Source: Sacculina carcini
Lineage: Eukaryota; Arthropoda; Thecostraca; Sacculinidae
Assembly: GCA_916048095.2 (NCBI GenBank)
Contig: OU696570.1
Location: forward strand, 6,005,518-6,069,517
Direction of reading: 5' to 3'
Length of the DNA stretch: 64,000 bases
Positions within the stretch are counted from its first letter, which is position 1; every line of letters begins with the position of its first letter. The position numbers and the translations under genes were made by a program. Shown one piece after another: positions 13,443-23,938 of the stretch. Below the pieces are notes generated by a model, which had not been told where the DNA came from, searched no databases, and saw only the letters and a list, made by a program, of their open reading frames with translations.

Positions 13443-14819
13443 TCAAAAATAGTGAAAATCCGGTGTTGTCTTGAATCTAACCGTACGACCGCATCTGGTA
13501 GTGATTGTCTTTGGTAGTGATGCACGAGGAGCAGGTACAGGAACAGGCCGTGTCGTAGTGGTGCTGGCGGGCGTAACACGTGCACGTGGAACCGGACGAG
13601 GCTGAGACGAAGGGGCCTTGACCGGTGACGCAGCAGTGACGATGGCTGGCTTCAGACGATCTATCGAGACGGACTCTGACCCGCCAGTTGGCAGAGCGAT
13701 GGTGAAAACCTTCGGCGTTCTGGATACGACGCGAAAAGGGCCCCGATAAGGTGCCTCGAGTGGACGGCGGACACGATCAACACGCAACCACACATGCTCA
13801 CATGTCATCAGCTGCGCTGGCACGTAGGATGTCGGAGTACTGTGTGACGTGCCGGCTGACAAGCTGTGAAAGTCGATCTCCTGCATTCTCTTGTTGAGTT
13901 CGCCCACGAAGTCGTGCTGTGCTTTAATGGACACGTTTTCACCTGTTGGCACCCGAGGACACAGCAGATATCCGCCCGTAACGGCCGTGAATGGCGAAAA
14001 ACCGGACTCCGCGGGCAGCAATCGGATCCCCAACATGACGACCGGAAGAGCCGAAAGCCAGCATTCTTTACGGGCTATGATAGCTGTTTTAATTACGCGA
14101 TGAAGACGCTCTACCATGCCGTTAGATTGGGGGTGATAGGCGGTCGTCCGAACACGATGAAAACCTACCAGTTTGGATAATTCCTCGAACAGTTCAGATT
14201 TAAACTGGGTTCCGCGATCCGTTACCACATGGAGTGGGACACCGAAACGCGAAATCCAGCCCGTGAAGAAGGCGTTGGCAACAGATGCTGCAGTGATGTC
14301 AGTGAGTGGCATCGCCTCGGGCCAGCGGCTTGCACGATCGACGCATGTCAGTATGTATCTGAACGGCGTGGAAAATGAGTGACCAGCTGTAACCGCCGGC
14401 GGCAGAGGCCCGACGAGATCTAAGTGAACCACCTCGAATCGTGCGCTAGGAAGATCAAACTGCGAAAGTGGCGACTTTGTGTGGCGCGTGATCTTTGATT
14501 GTTGGCAGGCAGTACAACTACGTACCCAATCTTTAATATCTTTGTCCATGTGAGGCCATACATACCTGGATTTTATCACGCGTGTGCTGGCGCGAACTCC
14601 AGGATGTGCAATATTGTGCAGCTGCTGGAACACGTGAAACCGGCATCTCTGCGGTAGAAACGGCCTAGGATGAGGCGTTGTTGTATCACACAGTAGTACG
14701 GTATCATCGGACAAGTTGAACTTCTTCAGGCTGTCGGCGTGATTATTAACATCGGGATCATCCAACTGAGCACGCGCAATGGCGGGCAGATCAAATGCTT
14801 CCAATTGGATGACGTTCAC
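13443..14819 (-). CDS. gypsy integrase (458 aa), only ORF of the element
   Basis: Retroviral-type integrase, which joins element DNA into host DNA. A HHCC zinc module is at about residues 68-104 (H..IAHPGV ... CTACQ). The catalytic DDE core has D in VHLDLVGPLP, D in VTDRGTQF and E in HPQSNGMVERLH. A GPY/F-type C-terminal module follows (APYRGPFRVV), then a Pro/Thr-rich tail. There is no stop or frameshift. The first ATG (14819) directly abuts the primer binding site and the first residues (INVIQLEAFDLPAIARAQ-like) match the linker between RNase H and integrase. So an internal deletion has fused the leader to pol while leaving the integrase frame open. Confidence 0.92.
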   Translation of the reverse strand: MNVIQLEAFDLPAIARAQLDDPDVNNHADSLKKFNLSDDTVLLCDTTTPHPRPFLPQRCRFHVFQQLHNIAHPGVRASTRVIKSRYVWPHMDKDIKDWVRSCTACQQSKITRHTKSPLSQFDLPSARFEVVHLDLVGPLPPAVTAGHSFSTPFRYILTCVDRASRWPEAMPLTDITAASVANAFFTGWISRFGVPLHVVTDRGTQFKSELFEELSKLVGFHRVRTTAYHPQSNGMVERLHRVIKTAIIARKECWLSALPVVMLGIRLLPAESGFSPFTAVTGGYLLCPRVPTGENVSIKAQHDFVGELNKRMQEIDFHSLSAGTSHSTPTSYVPAQLMTCEHVWLRVDRVRRPLEAPYRGPFRVVSRTPKVFTIALPTGGSESVSIDRLKPAIVTAASPVKAPSSQPRPVPRARVTPASTTTTRPVPVPAPRASLPKTITTRCGRTVRFKTTPDFHYF

Positions 14820-14837
14820 ATCACGTCGGGGTCACCA
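14820..14837 (-). other. primer binding site, tRNA-Trp type
   Basis: On the plus strand ATCACGTCGGGGTCACCA, which is the 3' end of animal tRNA-Trp including CCA. On the element's strand it lies three bases inside the 5' LTR. The same tRNA primes some retroviruses. Confidence 0.9.
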
Positions 14838-14840
14838 GTA

Positions 14841-15296
14841 TGTGGCGTCGTGAAGCCACATTGAAAACGAGGAAAACACGGCGAGAAAAGTCTATTGCAG
14901 GCGAGATCACAATATAAGATAATACCAGCGAATGCGAGCGAATCCGAGCGATGGCCCTTTGACCGGCAGTGTGCCGTGTTATATAAGCTCGGTCATGTGA
15001 CCTTTCACACGGTCACATGACCATTCACACGGTCACATTTCCACACACACGCCTAACCGCGTTCACCAATACAGAAGGATACACACAGACATACACTTGA
15101 CATGCATACACGCCAGACACGCATACAAACGAGCGAAACGCACACACAAAGGATACACTTGGATACACACAGACATACACTTGACATGCATACACGCCAG
15201 ACACGCATACAAACGAGCGAAACGCACACACAAAGGATACACTTGGATACACACAGACATACAACCGCCCAACCACGCAACTTGCACGCCTCCACA
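14841..15296 (-). repeat. 5' LTR (456 bp)
   Basis: Same ends and same 84-bp internal repeats as the 3' LTR, plus a 20-bp tandem duplication around CACACGGTCACATGACCATT. Confidence 0.95.
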
Positions 15297-16128
15297 TGTC
15301 TATTTCGGCGTATATTTAAAATTTGGCGGCATGGAAACTGAAGCTTTTGGTTTTGGGAGAAATTAACCCACCGGTGTCGAACACTTATATTGACATTGAC
15401 AGCAGTATCTGTCATTATATATGCTAATTGTTCTTGGTAAATTTTATCTCCATGGGTAAAATAAAAGTCTTAAAATGAAAGTGTGCTATTCTTATCGACT
15501 CTTAGTTCATGAAGTCTGATTTTTATATTGGTGCGTTTTTCGAGTGTAGGTACCTGTTGATAAATATATACCAGCTGTACGGCACACGTATTGAATATAG
15601 AGGAAGTAATGCATGAAGAACACCGTAATCTGGAATCGTACGTAATGTGCGTGCGTCAAATTAACATGTTTTGTCGTCAAAATCACACTATTCGTTGTGT
15701 ACAGTGAAGTGTGTTTGTTGCAGCGCTACCGGTTTCACCACTCGCTCAGATATCGGTCCAGCCAGACAGACCGGCGACGTTTCGTGAGTGATTTTCACTA
15801 TGACGTCACATCACAAGACGCATAACAACTATTTATTTTCCTATTTATTTTCCTCTTGGGATGTTTCACGTAAACTTGTTCTCAACCCTGACAAAACATA
15901 ATATCTAGTCTTTCACCCTCCTCGAATTTATCCCCACTCTATCAACCTTCCGCTAGCCAATCAAATGCGCAATTTGGGTGTCTTGTTCGATCCTAACCTT
16001 TCTTTCTCGATTCATTTTTCTCAGCTTTCCCGCTCGTGCCGCTTTTTACTCCGACAATTTTACCCTATTCGTTCGTCGATTGATGTCTCATCCGCTAGTC
16101 TTCTGGTTAACTCCTATATCTTTTTTAA

Positions 16129-18734
16129 CCTTTATCCTCCCAATGTTCCCATATGGGAACATTTGCAGTACGATGTTTGACAACCATTTAATTGTATTTT
16201 TTACCAATAAATTCCTAATATTTGTATATGTTTCGAGAGAAGAGAAAACTTGCAACTAGCAAATAACAAAATTGTAAATATGCAATGGATAATTTATGTG
16301 ATATAAATCCTCAAGCTTTACCATTTTTCATTTTCTGTAGCTGATACATTTAAGAGTCCACTTCGACTACTAATTTTATTCCATTTTTCTTGACGTTAGA
16401 TCTAATTATTAACAAGATTATGATAATTTTACTGATACAAAAAATTTCAAATTATATATATAAATCACTTTGTGAGAGCAGGACAATGTTCAATGTTCTC
16501 ATATGGGAACATTTGCGTTTTGCGGACAAAAACGTTACAGAAGTTTGCCATCATGTAAGTCACGTGCGCGATATGGTCGCTTACCAAACTAAAGTATCAA
16601 ATTGACTATCGTATTGACTGCATGACGCGATACATTCACAGTTTTCGTCACAGTGTTGGTCAGTTATGTGTTGATTGTGTTGGACCCGTGTAGAATTCTT
16701 ATATCAAACTTTGGATAATGGCTGTATAGTTACGTTTTCTGAGGCGATGGAGACTTTGGAAGAGACGACAAATCCTAGAAATGTCGTAATTTTACCTCCA
16801 GAGAGTGGAGATTGCGATATGGAAAGTGATATTGAGGATATTGACAGAAACATGGTCAGCGATGAAGAAGCATTTGAGCCAGCCTGACATCTTCAAGTGG
16901 AGGAAGATAACCACGATGACACCTAGACGTTGACAACATATTCCAGACCAAGGTGGAGCAAAACTCCGGACTCAAAACACCTATCGATATTGAGCAAGTA
17001 CCGAAGCTTTGTGAATCTCCCCCAAGTCTTTCCGATTTTTCAACATTTCAGATGTGGCAGCGCATTTTTTCCGGTGAAATTTTGGACATGATTGTGAGTC
17101 AAACAAATTTGTACGCGACGAGAGACAAAAACGCAGCCGGTTTGATTGTACAGACTAATGATATCAACACATTTTTGGGCATATTGCTTCTGTCTGGATA
17201 ACACAAAGTGCCAGAGGAGAGACACTACTGGTCTGCTCAACCTGATCTGGGAGTCAAATTTGTCTCCGATGCAATGTCCCGGCAGCAATTTCAAACGTTG
17301 AAAAGTTTTGTCCACTTTTCTGACAACAGAAATCTGCAGACAGGAGACAAGCTTGCCAAGATTCGGCCGCTTTACACGCTTCTAAATCAGAATCTCATCA
17401 AGCACGGTATTTTCCACGAAAAACTGAGCATCGACGAGTCCATGGTGCCATACTATGGAAGGCACTCCGCGAAAATGTTCATACGTGGAAAACCAATACG
17501 AGTCGGCTACAAAGTTTGGGCACTGTGTGGGAATGACGGCTATCCGTATCGACTAGACATCTACGCTGGCAAGGAACAAAAACAAAAACTGCCTCTCAGT
17601 ACCTCAGTTGTCAATCGTATGGTCGATGTGATTATGAACAGTTCTTCGCCTACGCAACATACATTGTACTTGGGCAACTCTTTCACATCATACGACCTAC
17701 TGAAGTCACTGGCAGAAAATAATATGAAAACCACCGGCACTGTTCGTGAAAAAAGAACTGCTGGAGCGTCTCGACTGTTGAAATCTGACAAGGACATGAA
17801 AAATATTTCGAGAGGTAGTTTTGACCACAGAAGTGATGGACTAGTGTATGTCTGCAAATGGCATGACAACTCTATTGTCACCATTGCAAGCAATCACGAA
17901 ACTCATTTTCCTGTGAAAGAAGCTGTTCGGCGTGTGAAAGGTGTTGGAAGAACCAAAGTGAAGCAACCAAACATCATTAGAAAATACAACGAAGGCATGG
18001 GAGGCGTTGATTTGATGAATCGCCTTTTGGCAACGTATCGACCTGGAATCAGAGGAAAAAAATGGTACTGGCCTCTGTTTTCAAACGCTCTCAATTTATC
18101 GGTTGTTGCTGCTTGGCGCTTACATAGCAATTCAGTCGAGAATGCTCTTTCCCATCTTGATTTCAGGAGAGAAGTGACAATGTGTTTACTGAAATCGTCA
18201 GACACCGGTCAAGACACTGGATTGCACCGCACAGTCAACCCGCCTGTTGGTATCCGCTATGACAAGATCGGCCATAAAAAAGTAAGCTGCAAGCAGGGTA
18301 GATGCGTAGTATGCAAGAGTAATACAAGGTATTGCTGCTCCAAATGCTTGGTTCGACTCAACTACGATAAGAAGACTGAGTGTGCTGATATATATCACAC
18401 AAGATGAAATTTTATTTGTGAATTTTGATGTTTTATAATTGTTTTTGTATTCATGACATTTCAATAAACAACTGCTTGAACTAACAGTGTCTGTATTGTC
18501 CATTTGGAACAATATTGTTAGATATATAACAAGGGTGAAACAGTGCTGAGTGAAAACTGTAACTTTTTCGTCATATAACGCTCAATGTTCCCACATGGGA
18601 ACATACCCATAACTCAAAAGATATTTGATGAATCTTGATAATTTTTTCAGAGATTATACAATGTGTTGCCACAACAATACCAACAAAATTTCATGTCTTT
18701 ACCTCAAGCCTTTCTATGTGTGGGATGATAAAGG
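16129..18734 (+). mobile_element. piggyBac-type transposon (2606 bp)
   Basis: Flanked by TTAA at 16125-16128 and 18735-18738. The terminal inverted repeats read CCTTTATCCTCCCA and, reversed, CCTTTATCATCCCA. Removing the element and one TTAA restores the reading frame of the host reverse transcriptase (...NSYIFF|KIDNCNSL...). Subterminal copies of a near-palindrome (TGTTCCCATATGGGAACA and variants) occur at 16144, 16495 and 18584. Confidence 0.96.
16747..18407 (+). pseudogene. piggyBac transposase, disabled
   Basis: Cut-and-paste transposase of the piggyBac family, nearly full length. The N-terminal acidic region (ESDIEDIDRN, DEEAFEP) ends in TGA at 16885 and a TAG near 16924; a frameshift lies near 16980 and an in-frame TAA at 17199. 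From 17208 the frame is open for 399 residues: first catalytic Asp in KLSIDESMVPYYGRH, third in GMGGVDLMN, then a Cys-rich C-terminal zinc module (CKQGRCVVCKSNTRYCCSKC). The position of the second catalytic Asp, normally a DN pair before F-T-S, reads LGNSFTS, so that Asp is replaced by Gly. Confidence 0.93.
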
Positions 18735-19180
18735 TTAAGATCGACAATTGCAACTCGCTTTTCTTCCATCTTCCCTTGAAATCTATCCGCCAACTCCAAG
18801 CAGTGATCAACCTTGCTTGTCGGTTTGTACTGAGGCTTCCTCCGCGAACCCCCACTTCGGTGCATATCCGGCAGCTCGGTTGGTTACCTGCTCTTTCTCG
18901 TATCCGCTATAAGGTATGTTGTCTGGTCTTCAAACTTATCCACTCTCCCTCTTATCTCCGTTCCCTATTGACTCTCAATAATCGTACTTCTTGTCACATT
19001 CCTGTGCCATTAGTCTGTCCTCCTGCTCTTAATCAATTTTCTTGGTCATCCAAATATTTTTATTTATCTGCTCCTCGTATCTATAACTCGCTTCCATCTT
19101 ACCTTCACCACAAGTATTCATTCCGATCCTTTTCTGCTGATCTTCATAAATATCTGCTCACTCGTTCTCTTGATGACTGA

Positions 19181-19767
19181 ATGTATGATTTGTCTTTGGT
19201 TATATGCGTGTTTTTCGTGCTGATCGTCCTGTGTTGTACCCTTGTTGTTCTTGCTTGATATTTGTCTTTTTAATCACTGTGAATTATCTGCTTTCTTTGC
19301 TGCGTCCCGTTTTTGCATCTCTTGCATTCGTCGTTGTTTGATCAGGCTTCGCCCTGCTACTGGTAGCCGAGTAATTCCAGTACAACCAGATTCATGGTCG
19401 AGTCGTCGGCGACTAAACCGGCTCCCCCACTGTTCTGCAGTGAGGAGGGTGGCTAGACACCCGACAGAAATATAAACAAAGCCTGTTTCATGGGCGGATG
19501 AGCTATCTGATAGCCAACGGCCATCTAGCACGTTCCAGTTTGCAAACGTGTTTTCATTTTTCTCTTTGTACCTACTCCCTGCTCGCTGTGATGCTCCTGT
19601 CGGTTGTGTCTTTTTCCCGCCTGTTTATAAATATGTGCGCCTTATTAAATATATGTTGTTGTTTTGTTGTTGTTGTACAGGGGCGAATTTACTTGATTGG
19701 CGTGTTATTGAATTGTGTGCTTCACTGTGTGTGTGTCATTGCGCGTTCTGTGTATTGAATATATGTG
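19181..19767. other. 3' UTR of the split non-LTR element and unassigned sequence
   Basis: Follows the RT stop codon at 19178-19180. No further coding similarity; the true 3' end and tail of the element are not evident. A GC-richer patch at 19340-19460 is unassigned. Confidence 0.4.

Positions 19768-19847
<80 letters not shown>
19768..19847. repeat. (TA)n microsatellite
   Basis: About 40 uninterrupted TA dinucleotides. Confidence 0.97.
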
Positions 19848-19850
<3 letters not shown>

Positions 19851-20020
19851 GAATCAAAAAGCAAAAAGCTTATCCAATAGAAAAATATAAATTTGTAAAT
19901 TCTTTTCTTTTTATTGACGAAGTTTTTTCCCTCAACACTGCTCAAATTCACACCCGTCCTTCGTGTGTAGTACTTCAGAAGTCTAAAACTATCAAAACAA
20001 TGAAACTTTCTGTCATCTCT
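19848..20020 (-). mobile_element. Helitron-derived fragment joined to a gypsy element
   Basis: Matches, in the same orientation, the Helitron module at 61880-62015 and, reversed, 50040-50230 (shared words include CTCAACACTGCTCAAATTC and CGTCCTTCGTGTGTAGTA). Similarity stops at ATCTCT (20020), exactly where gypsy pol sequence begins, so the two are fused. Confidence 0.85.
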
Positions 20021-21943
20021 GGGTGTGCTCACTGGGTATGTGTCGGTGGCCCTCTCAAGATATGCTGGTTTCAGTCTATCCACAGCGACTGTCTCTTGGC
20101 GGCCTCTTCGGTCCAGCACGAAAGCTTTGCTGCCGCGGCGGATGATGGCGTACGGGCCCTGGTACGGCGGTGTAAGCGGTGGTTTGTGGGCGTCCACCCT
20201 CACGAACACATGCGTCGCTGTAGAGAGGTCAGGAGAGACAAACGGCCGGTGCTGTTCGTGACGACAATGCCAGGCGGTCGGCACGGGACGCAAGCGGGAC
20301 ATGGCATTGTTCAGACGACGGACAGTCTCTGTGGTCGGCTGTGTCTCTACCGGTGAGAAGAACTGCCCGGGTAGTCGCAGCGGTTCGCCAAAGACTAGTT
20401 CGGCTGGTGATGAGCCCAGGTCACGCTTGTGAGCGGCCCTAAGGCCCATCAGCACAACTGGAAGAGCGGACGGCCAGGCAACATCGTCTCGCAGAGATGC
20501 CATGAGCGACGCCTTCAGCTGTCTGTGAACACGCTCTATAATGCCGTTCTGTTGCGGCATGTACGCGCAGGTGGTGATGAGTTTCACGCCCAATAGAGAC
20601 CAGAGCTCTTTCCACAGGTCGGAGACGAACTGCTGGCCTCGGTCGGACGTGATATTGAGGCACAGACCGAACCGTGAAACCCAGTCGAGCAGGACTTTTG
20701 CGCAGCTTTGCGCAGTAGCGTCTGTCATGGGCACGGCCTCAGGGTACCGCGTGAGTCGGTCTATGATAGTACAGAGATACCGGTAGCCGTCGGCCTCTGG
20801 TAACGGCCCGACGATGTCGATGTGAAGCGCCTCGAACCGGTTGCTCGGCAGCGGTGGACGCTTCAGTGGTGTATGCTGGTGGCGGGAGACTTTGCAAACT
20901 TGACACCTGGTGCACGTCTTGGTCCACTCAGCCACCTTTGAAGACACTCGCTGAAACACGAAACGGTCAAATATTAACCGACGAGTTGCTCGGGCACCGG
21001 GGTGGTGCAGACCGTGGAATCGGTCGAAGATTTCGCGCTGAAGTGCTTCGGGCACCAGTGGACGATCGATGCCGGTCAACGTTGATACCAGGAGACCAGA
21101 GGGGATTCCAGTGACCGGGCGGCGCTCAATTTTGAGAGAGCAATTATCGGCCAACGCAGAGACGTCTGGTGCGTTTATTTGAGCCATTACAAGCCGCTTT
21201 AGATCAATGCTCTGTTCACTGTGAAAGTGCGTTACTTCTGCGATGGTGGCAGGAGGGGTGGCATCAAGAGGACGGCTCAAACAGTCGGCGGCAGCGTTCC
21301 TCGAGCCAGGCAAGTGCTGGATGTCGGTCGTAAACTCGCTAATGAAAGCAAGCTGACGCTGCACCCGTGCCGATCGCTCACTGGCACTGGTGAAAGCGTG
21401 TACGAGCGGTTTATGGTCTGTCAGCAGACGAAGATCAGGTCGACCCTCTAACAGATGGCGAAACCGCTTGATGACGCTGAACAGAGCGAACAGCTCCTTG
21501 TCGCCGCTGCTCCACTTCAGCTCAGCCTTGCTAAGAGCACGCGAATGGTACGCCAGCGGTACCCATCGACCGTGTTGGAATTGCTGAATGACTGCACCGA
21601 CGGCGACATCTGAAGCATCCGCAATGACCTGTGTGGGAGCATCTTGTTGAGGGTAGGCGAGACGAGATGCGATGGCCAGCATTGTTTTCGCCTTTTGAAA
21701 AGCAGCTTCTTGTTCATCGCCCCACTCGAACGGGCGTGAATGTACTGCTGTGTGCAGCGGCGCTAGGGCTGCGGCAAGGTCGGGTATAAACCTGTGAAAG
21801 AAATTCACCATACCGATGAATCTGCGACACTCGGTGTCGTTGCGTGGTGATTGCATGGCGCACAAGTCAGCAACTCTTTCCTGAAGAGCCCTTAGGAGAC
21901 ACTTCCAAGCCGAGGAAGCGCACACTTTCGCGACCAAAAACAC
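20021..21943 (-). pseudogene. gypsy pol 3' part: end of RT, RNase H, integrase
   Basis: Open frame of about 640 residues before it runs into foreign sequence. It starts in the RT thumb/connection (NDTECRRFIGMVNFFHRF). RNase H has QVIADASDVAVGAV, SGDKELFAL and LTDHKPL. Integrase has the zinc module (HHPGAR ... CTRCQVCK) and DDE core (D in HIDIVGPLP, D in TSDRGQQF, E in QQNGIIERVH). The GPY-like module reads PYQGPYAII. In the same frame the ORF continues past 20020 into Helitron and (TA)n sequence, giving a meaningless C-terminus. Confidence 0.93.
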
Positions 21944-22500
21944 ATTTTTATGGTTTCACCACCAAACCCACACTTGACAGCCGCCTGAACAGCTCTCGGA
22001 GGTCTCGGTGATGAGTCTCAGCGTCCGGCGAGTATACCAAGATGTCGTCAATGTAGGCGTATACACGAGGCATACCGCGGAGTACCGAGTCGATCAGGCG
22101 TTGAAAAGTTTGGGCCGCGTTACACAACCCGAACGGCATTCGCGTGTAATGAAACAGCCCGAATGGTGTGATGATGGCAGTCTTCTGTTCAGATCTTCAG
22201 ATCTTCTTCGGCGACGGGAATTTGCGCGAAGGCACGCGCCAGGTCAAGTTTGCTGAACACACGAGCACCGTCCAGCATATCAGCGAAGCTCTGCATGTGT
22301 GGTATGGGGTACATGTCAGGTGTTGTTATAGCGTTCAAGCGCTCATAACACCCAAACATGCGATATGCCGAACCTCCGTCCTTCTCGACCAGATGTATCA
22401 GACTCGCCCATGGTGATGATGAGGGGACGAGGATGCCGCGATCGAGCAGCTCGTCGAGCTCACGCCTCGCTGCAGCCATCTTACCAGGCATGACCGCATG
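21944..22500 (-). pseudogene. gypsy reverse transcriptase, interrupted
   Basis: RT motifs are present in two frames: ELDELLDRGILVPSSSPWAS, SKLDLARAFAQIPV and, after a break near 22190, MPFGLCNAAQTFQRLIDSVL and the YIDD box (YAYIDDILVYS). Another stop lies near 21947. Not translatable as one protein. Confidence 0.9.
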
Positions 22501-23910
22501 GAGCGCGCGTGAACAGGTGCACCTTTAGTGAGGATTCGGTGTTCCACACCTGGTAAATTTATACCTGGGAAACTTGTTGGCGGTGCGCACAGACGCCGGA
22601 ATGAGTCGCTTCTGCGCACACTTTCGAAGCCGGCGCCGTCGTAGGCCGTATGTTGTGCCGCACTGACATGAGCCACGTCGGGATGAGGCAGCGTCCCTGT
22701 GTGTTTGTTGACAGTGGACAAGTGAGTGACACTGTCGATCAGGCGGCGGCCGCGCAGGTCTACCACCAAGCCGTACTCGCGGAGGAAGTCAGCTCCCAGA
22801 ATTGGTGAAGGCACACCCGCCACCAAAAACTTGAACGGGTAGATCCTGCCGAGGCACAGGTCAACCTCAAGGCGGAAATCACGCTGGTAGACGGGGATCT
22901 TCGAGCCGTTCGCCGCGCGGAGTACTGGTGCAGACAGCGGGGTGTCACGTGAGCATGTGGCGGGCAGCAGTGACACCTCGCTGCCGCTGTCGACGAGGTA
23001 GCGACTGCCGCTGCGATGAGTGACGTGAAGCAAGTGGCACGTGGAATTGCAACCAGTCACCGCCACTAATGCCGGCTGCGGTGTGCGTTTCCCTGCATCG
23101 ATGGCGAATTTGCACGTGCCTGTACACTTGGTAGCCGCAGGTCCCCATTGTCGATGGTTTCTGCACCAGCGATTGACAAAGGTGTCTGACGTGGACGACG
23201 CTGAACGACGATTTGATGCCGCTTGACTATTGCTGGCGGCTGGTTTCGCTAGACGTGCTTGAACTTGGCGAGTTGATGAGACCACTGCAGAATCATCATC
23301 GGGTCCGGAGTCGTGAATAGTCGCTGACACTGTCTGTGTGAGCTGATGATATGTGTCTGCTTTAACGGCGACTTCTACCAAAGACATTTTTTCAAGCCAC
23401 TCACGGCACAGCAGCCGAAGTGCAGGAGGCAGACGGCCCAAAAATGTATCGACGATTATCTCGTGCTCTATATCGTTCGGATACAAAATCTCGATGTCAC
23501 CAAACAACTCTGAGGGCCGGCGTGAACCCAATTCGGCAGGTAAGCTGTTCAGCCGCCTCAGTCGCTCAGCTGGGGTGAGCTGAAGACGCTTCTTCAATCG
23601 AGCGCACAGCTGTGTGTAGCAGTCAGACGGAAGAGGACTTGCCGTGGCCAGGTCCTTCACCATGCCGAAATGCGACGCTGGTAATTTAGCCAGCACCTTC
23701 CTCATCATGGTGGTTTGTACTGTGATGCCAGCATCCGCCATCAAATTGTCGGACATAGCAATCCATGTATCGACGTCCATTGGATCGAACGTTGGTAGTT
23801 CGAAACGTACAGCCACAACAAGCTCTGGAATATTCTCCATTCACGGAGCACTGACAGACGACGCATGTGCAGATGCGCCGGTGATGAAATTGTCTGAAAT
23901 GTCGTCCATT
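22501..23910 (-). pseudogene. gypsy gag and aspartic protease
   Basis: The frame begins MDDISDNFITGAS at 23910, is cut by TGA just before MENIPELV (23840), then stays open. Gag: VRFELPTFDPMDVDTWI, RLLCREWLEKM, and a Cys/His region (CRNHRQWG...CTGTC). Protease: RYLVDSGSEVSLLP (DSG active site) and ILGADFL. A frameshift near 22500 separates it from RT. Confidence 0.88.
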
Positions 23911-23938
23911 TAAGGAGGACTGTATTCGGGGTCACCAC

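Larger units (their letters stand above)
12707..15296 (-). mobile_element. internally deleted Ty3/gypsy-like LTR retrotransposon in the copied intron 1
   Basis: Two TG...CA LTRs (12707-13143 and 14841-15296) are flanked by TGTC duplications (12703-12706 and 15297-15300). The left arm of the duplication shows the empty site. The internal region is only 1.7 kb and encodes integrase alone; gag, protease, RT and RNase H are absent. The LTRs differ by one 20-bp tandem duplication and very few substitutions, so the insertion is recent and postdates the PRPF6 duplication. Confidence 0.95.
12309..15783 (+). pseudogene. PRPF6: duplicated PRPF6 exon 1 and exon 2 (orphan copy)
   Basis: Exon 1 copy 12309-12415 and exon 2 copy 15724-15783, with intact ATG, GTAAG and GTGAG donors and CAG acceptor. 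The encoded 55 residues are identical to the true gene. No exon 3 or later exon follows on the plus strand, so any transcript would be truncated or spliced onto something else. Intron 1 is retained, so this is not a processed (mRNA-derived) copy. If its promoter works, it fires divergently from the true gene. Confidence 0.9.
12009..15842 (+). repeat. right arm: inverted PRPF6 5'-end duplication inserted in a non-LTR element
   Basis: Reverse-complement copy of 8429-11035 (homology from about 12085 to 15832), carrying an extra LTR element. The direct repeat ATTTATTTTCCTCTT flanks the block at 11994-12008 and 15843-15857, with an extra 12-base partial copy at 15831-15842. About 75 bp of A/T-rich sequence of unclear origin (12009-12085) lies at the left junction. 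Confidence 0.88.
11757..19180 (+). pseudogene. non-LTR retrotransposon RT gene, split into three pieces by later insertions
   Basis: Piece A (about 11757-12008) carries SGVPQGSLLGPLLFNLYV and YADDSQIYF, motifs of the RT palm. Piece B (15858-16128) reads KLVLNPDKT, then YLVFHPP, MRNLGVLFDPNLSFSIHF and SASLLVNSYIF. Piece C (18735-19180) continues KIDNCNSLFFHLPLKSIRQL and runs to the natural C-terminus (YNSLPSYLHH, FSADLHKYLL, stop). Piggyback removal of 16129-18734 plus one TTAA rejoins B and C in frame. A and B are separated by the inverted PRPF6 copy; about 30-40 residues normally found between YADD and the NPDKT motif are missing there. The layout is that of L2/CR1/Jockey-type elements. An in-frame TAA follows NPDKT, so it is dead. 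Confidence 0.88.

Noticed and set aside
11994-15857. Processed-pseudogene origin for the PRPF6 copy, suggested by the 15-bp direct repeat
   Set aside because: Intron 1 is present, no poly(A) tail is seen, and upstream non-transcribed sequence is included.
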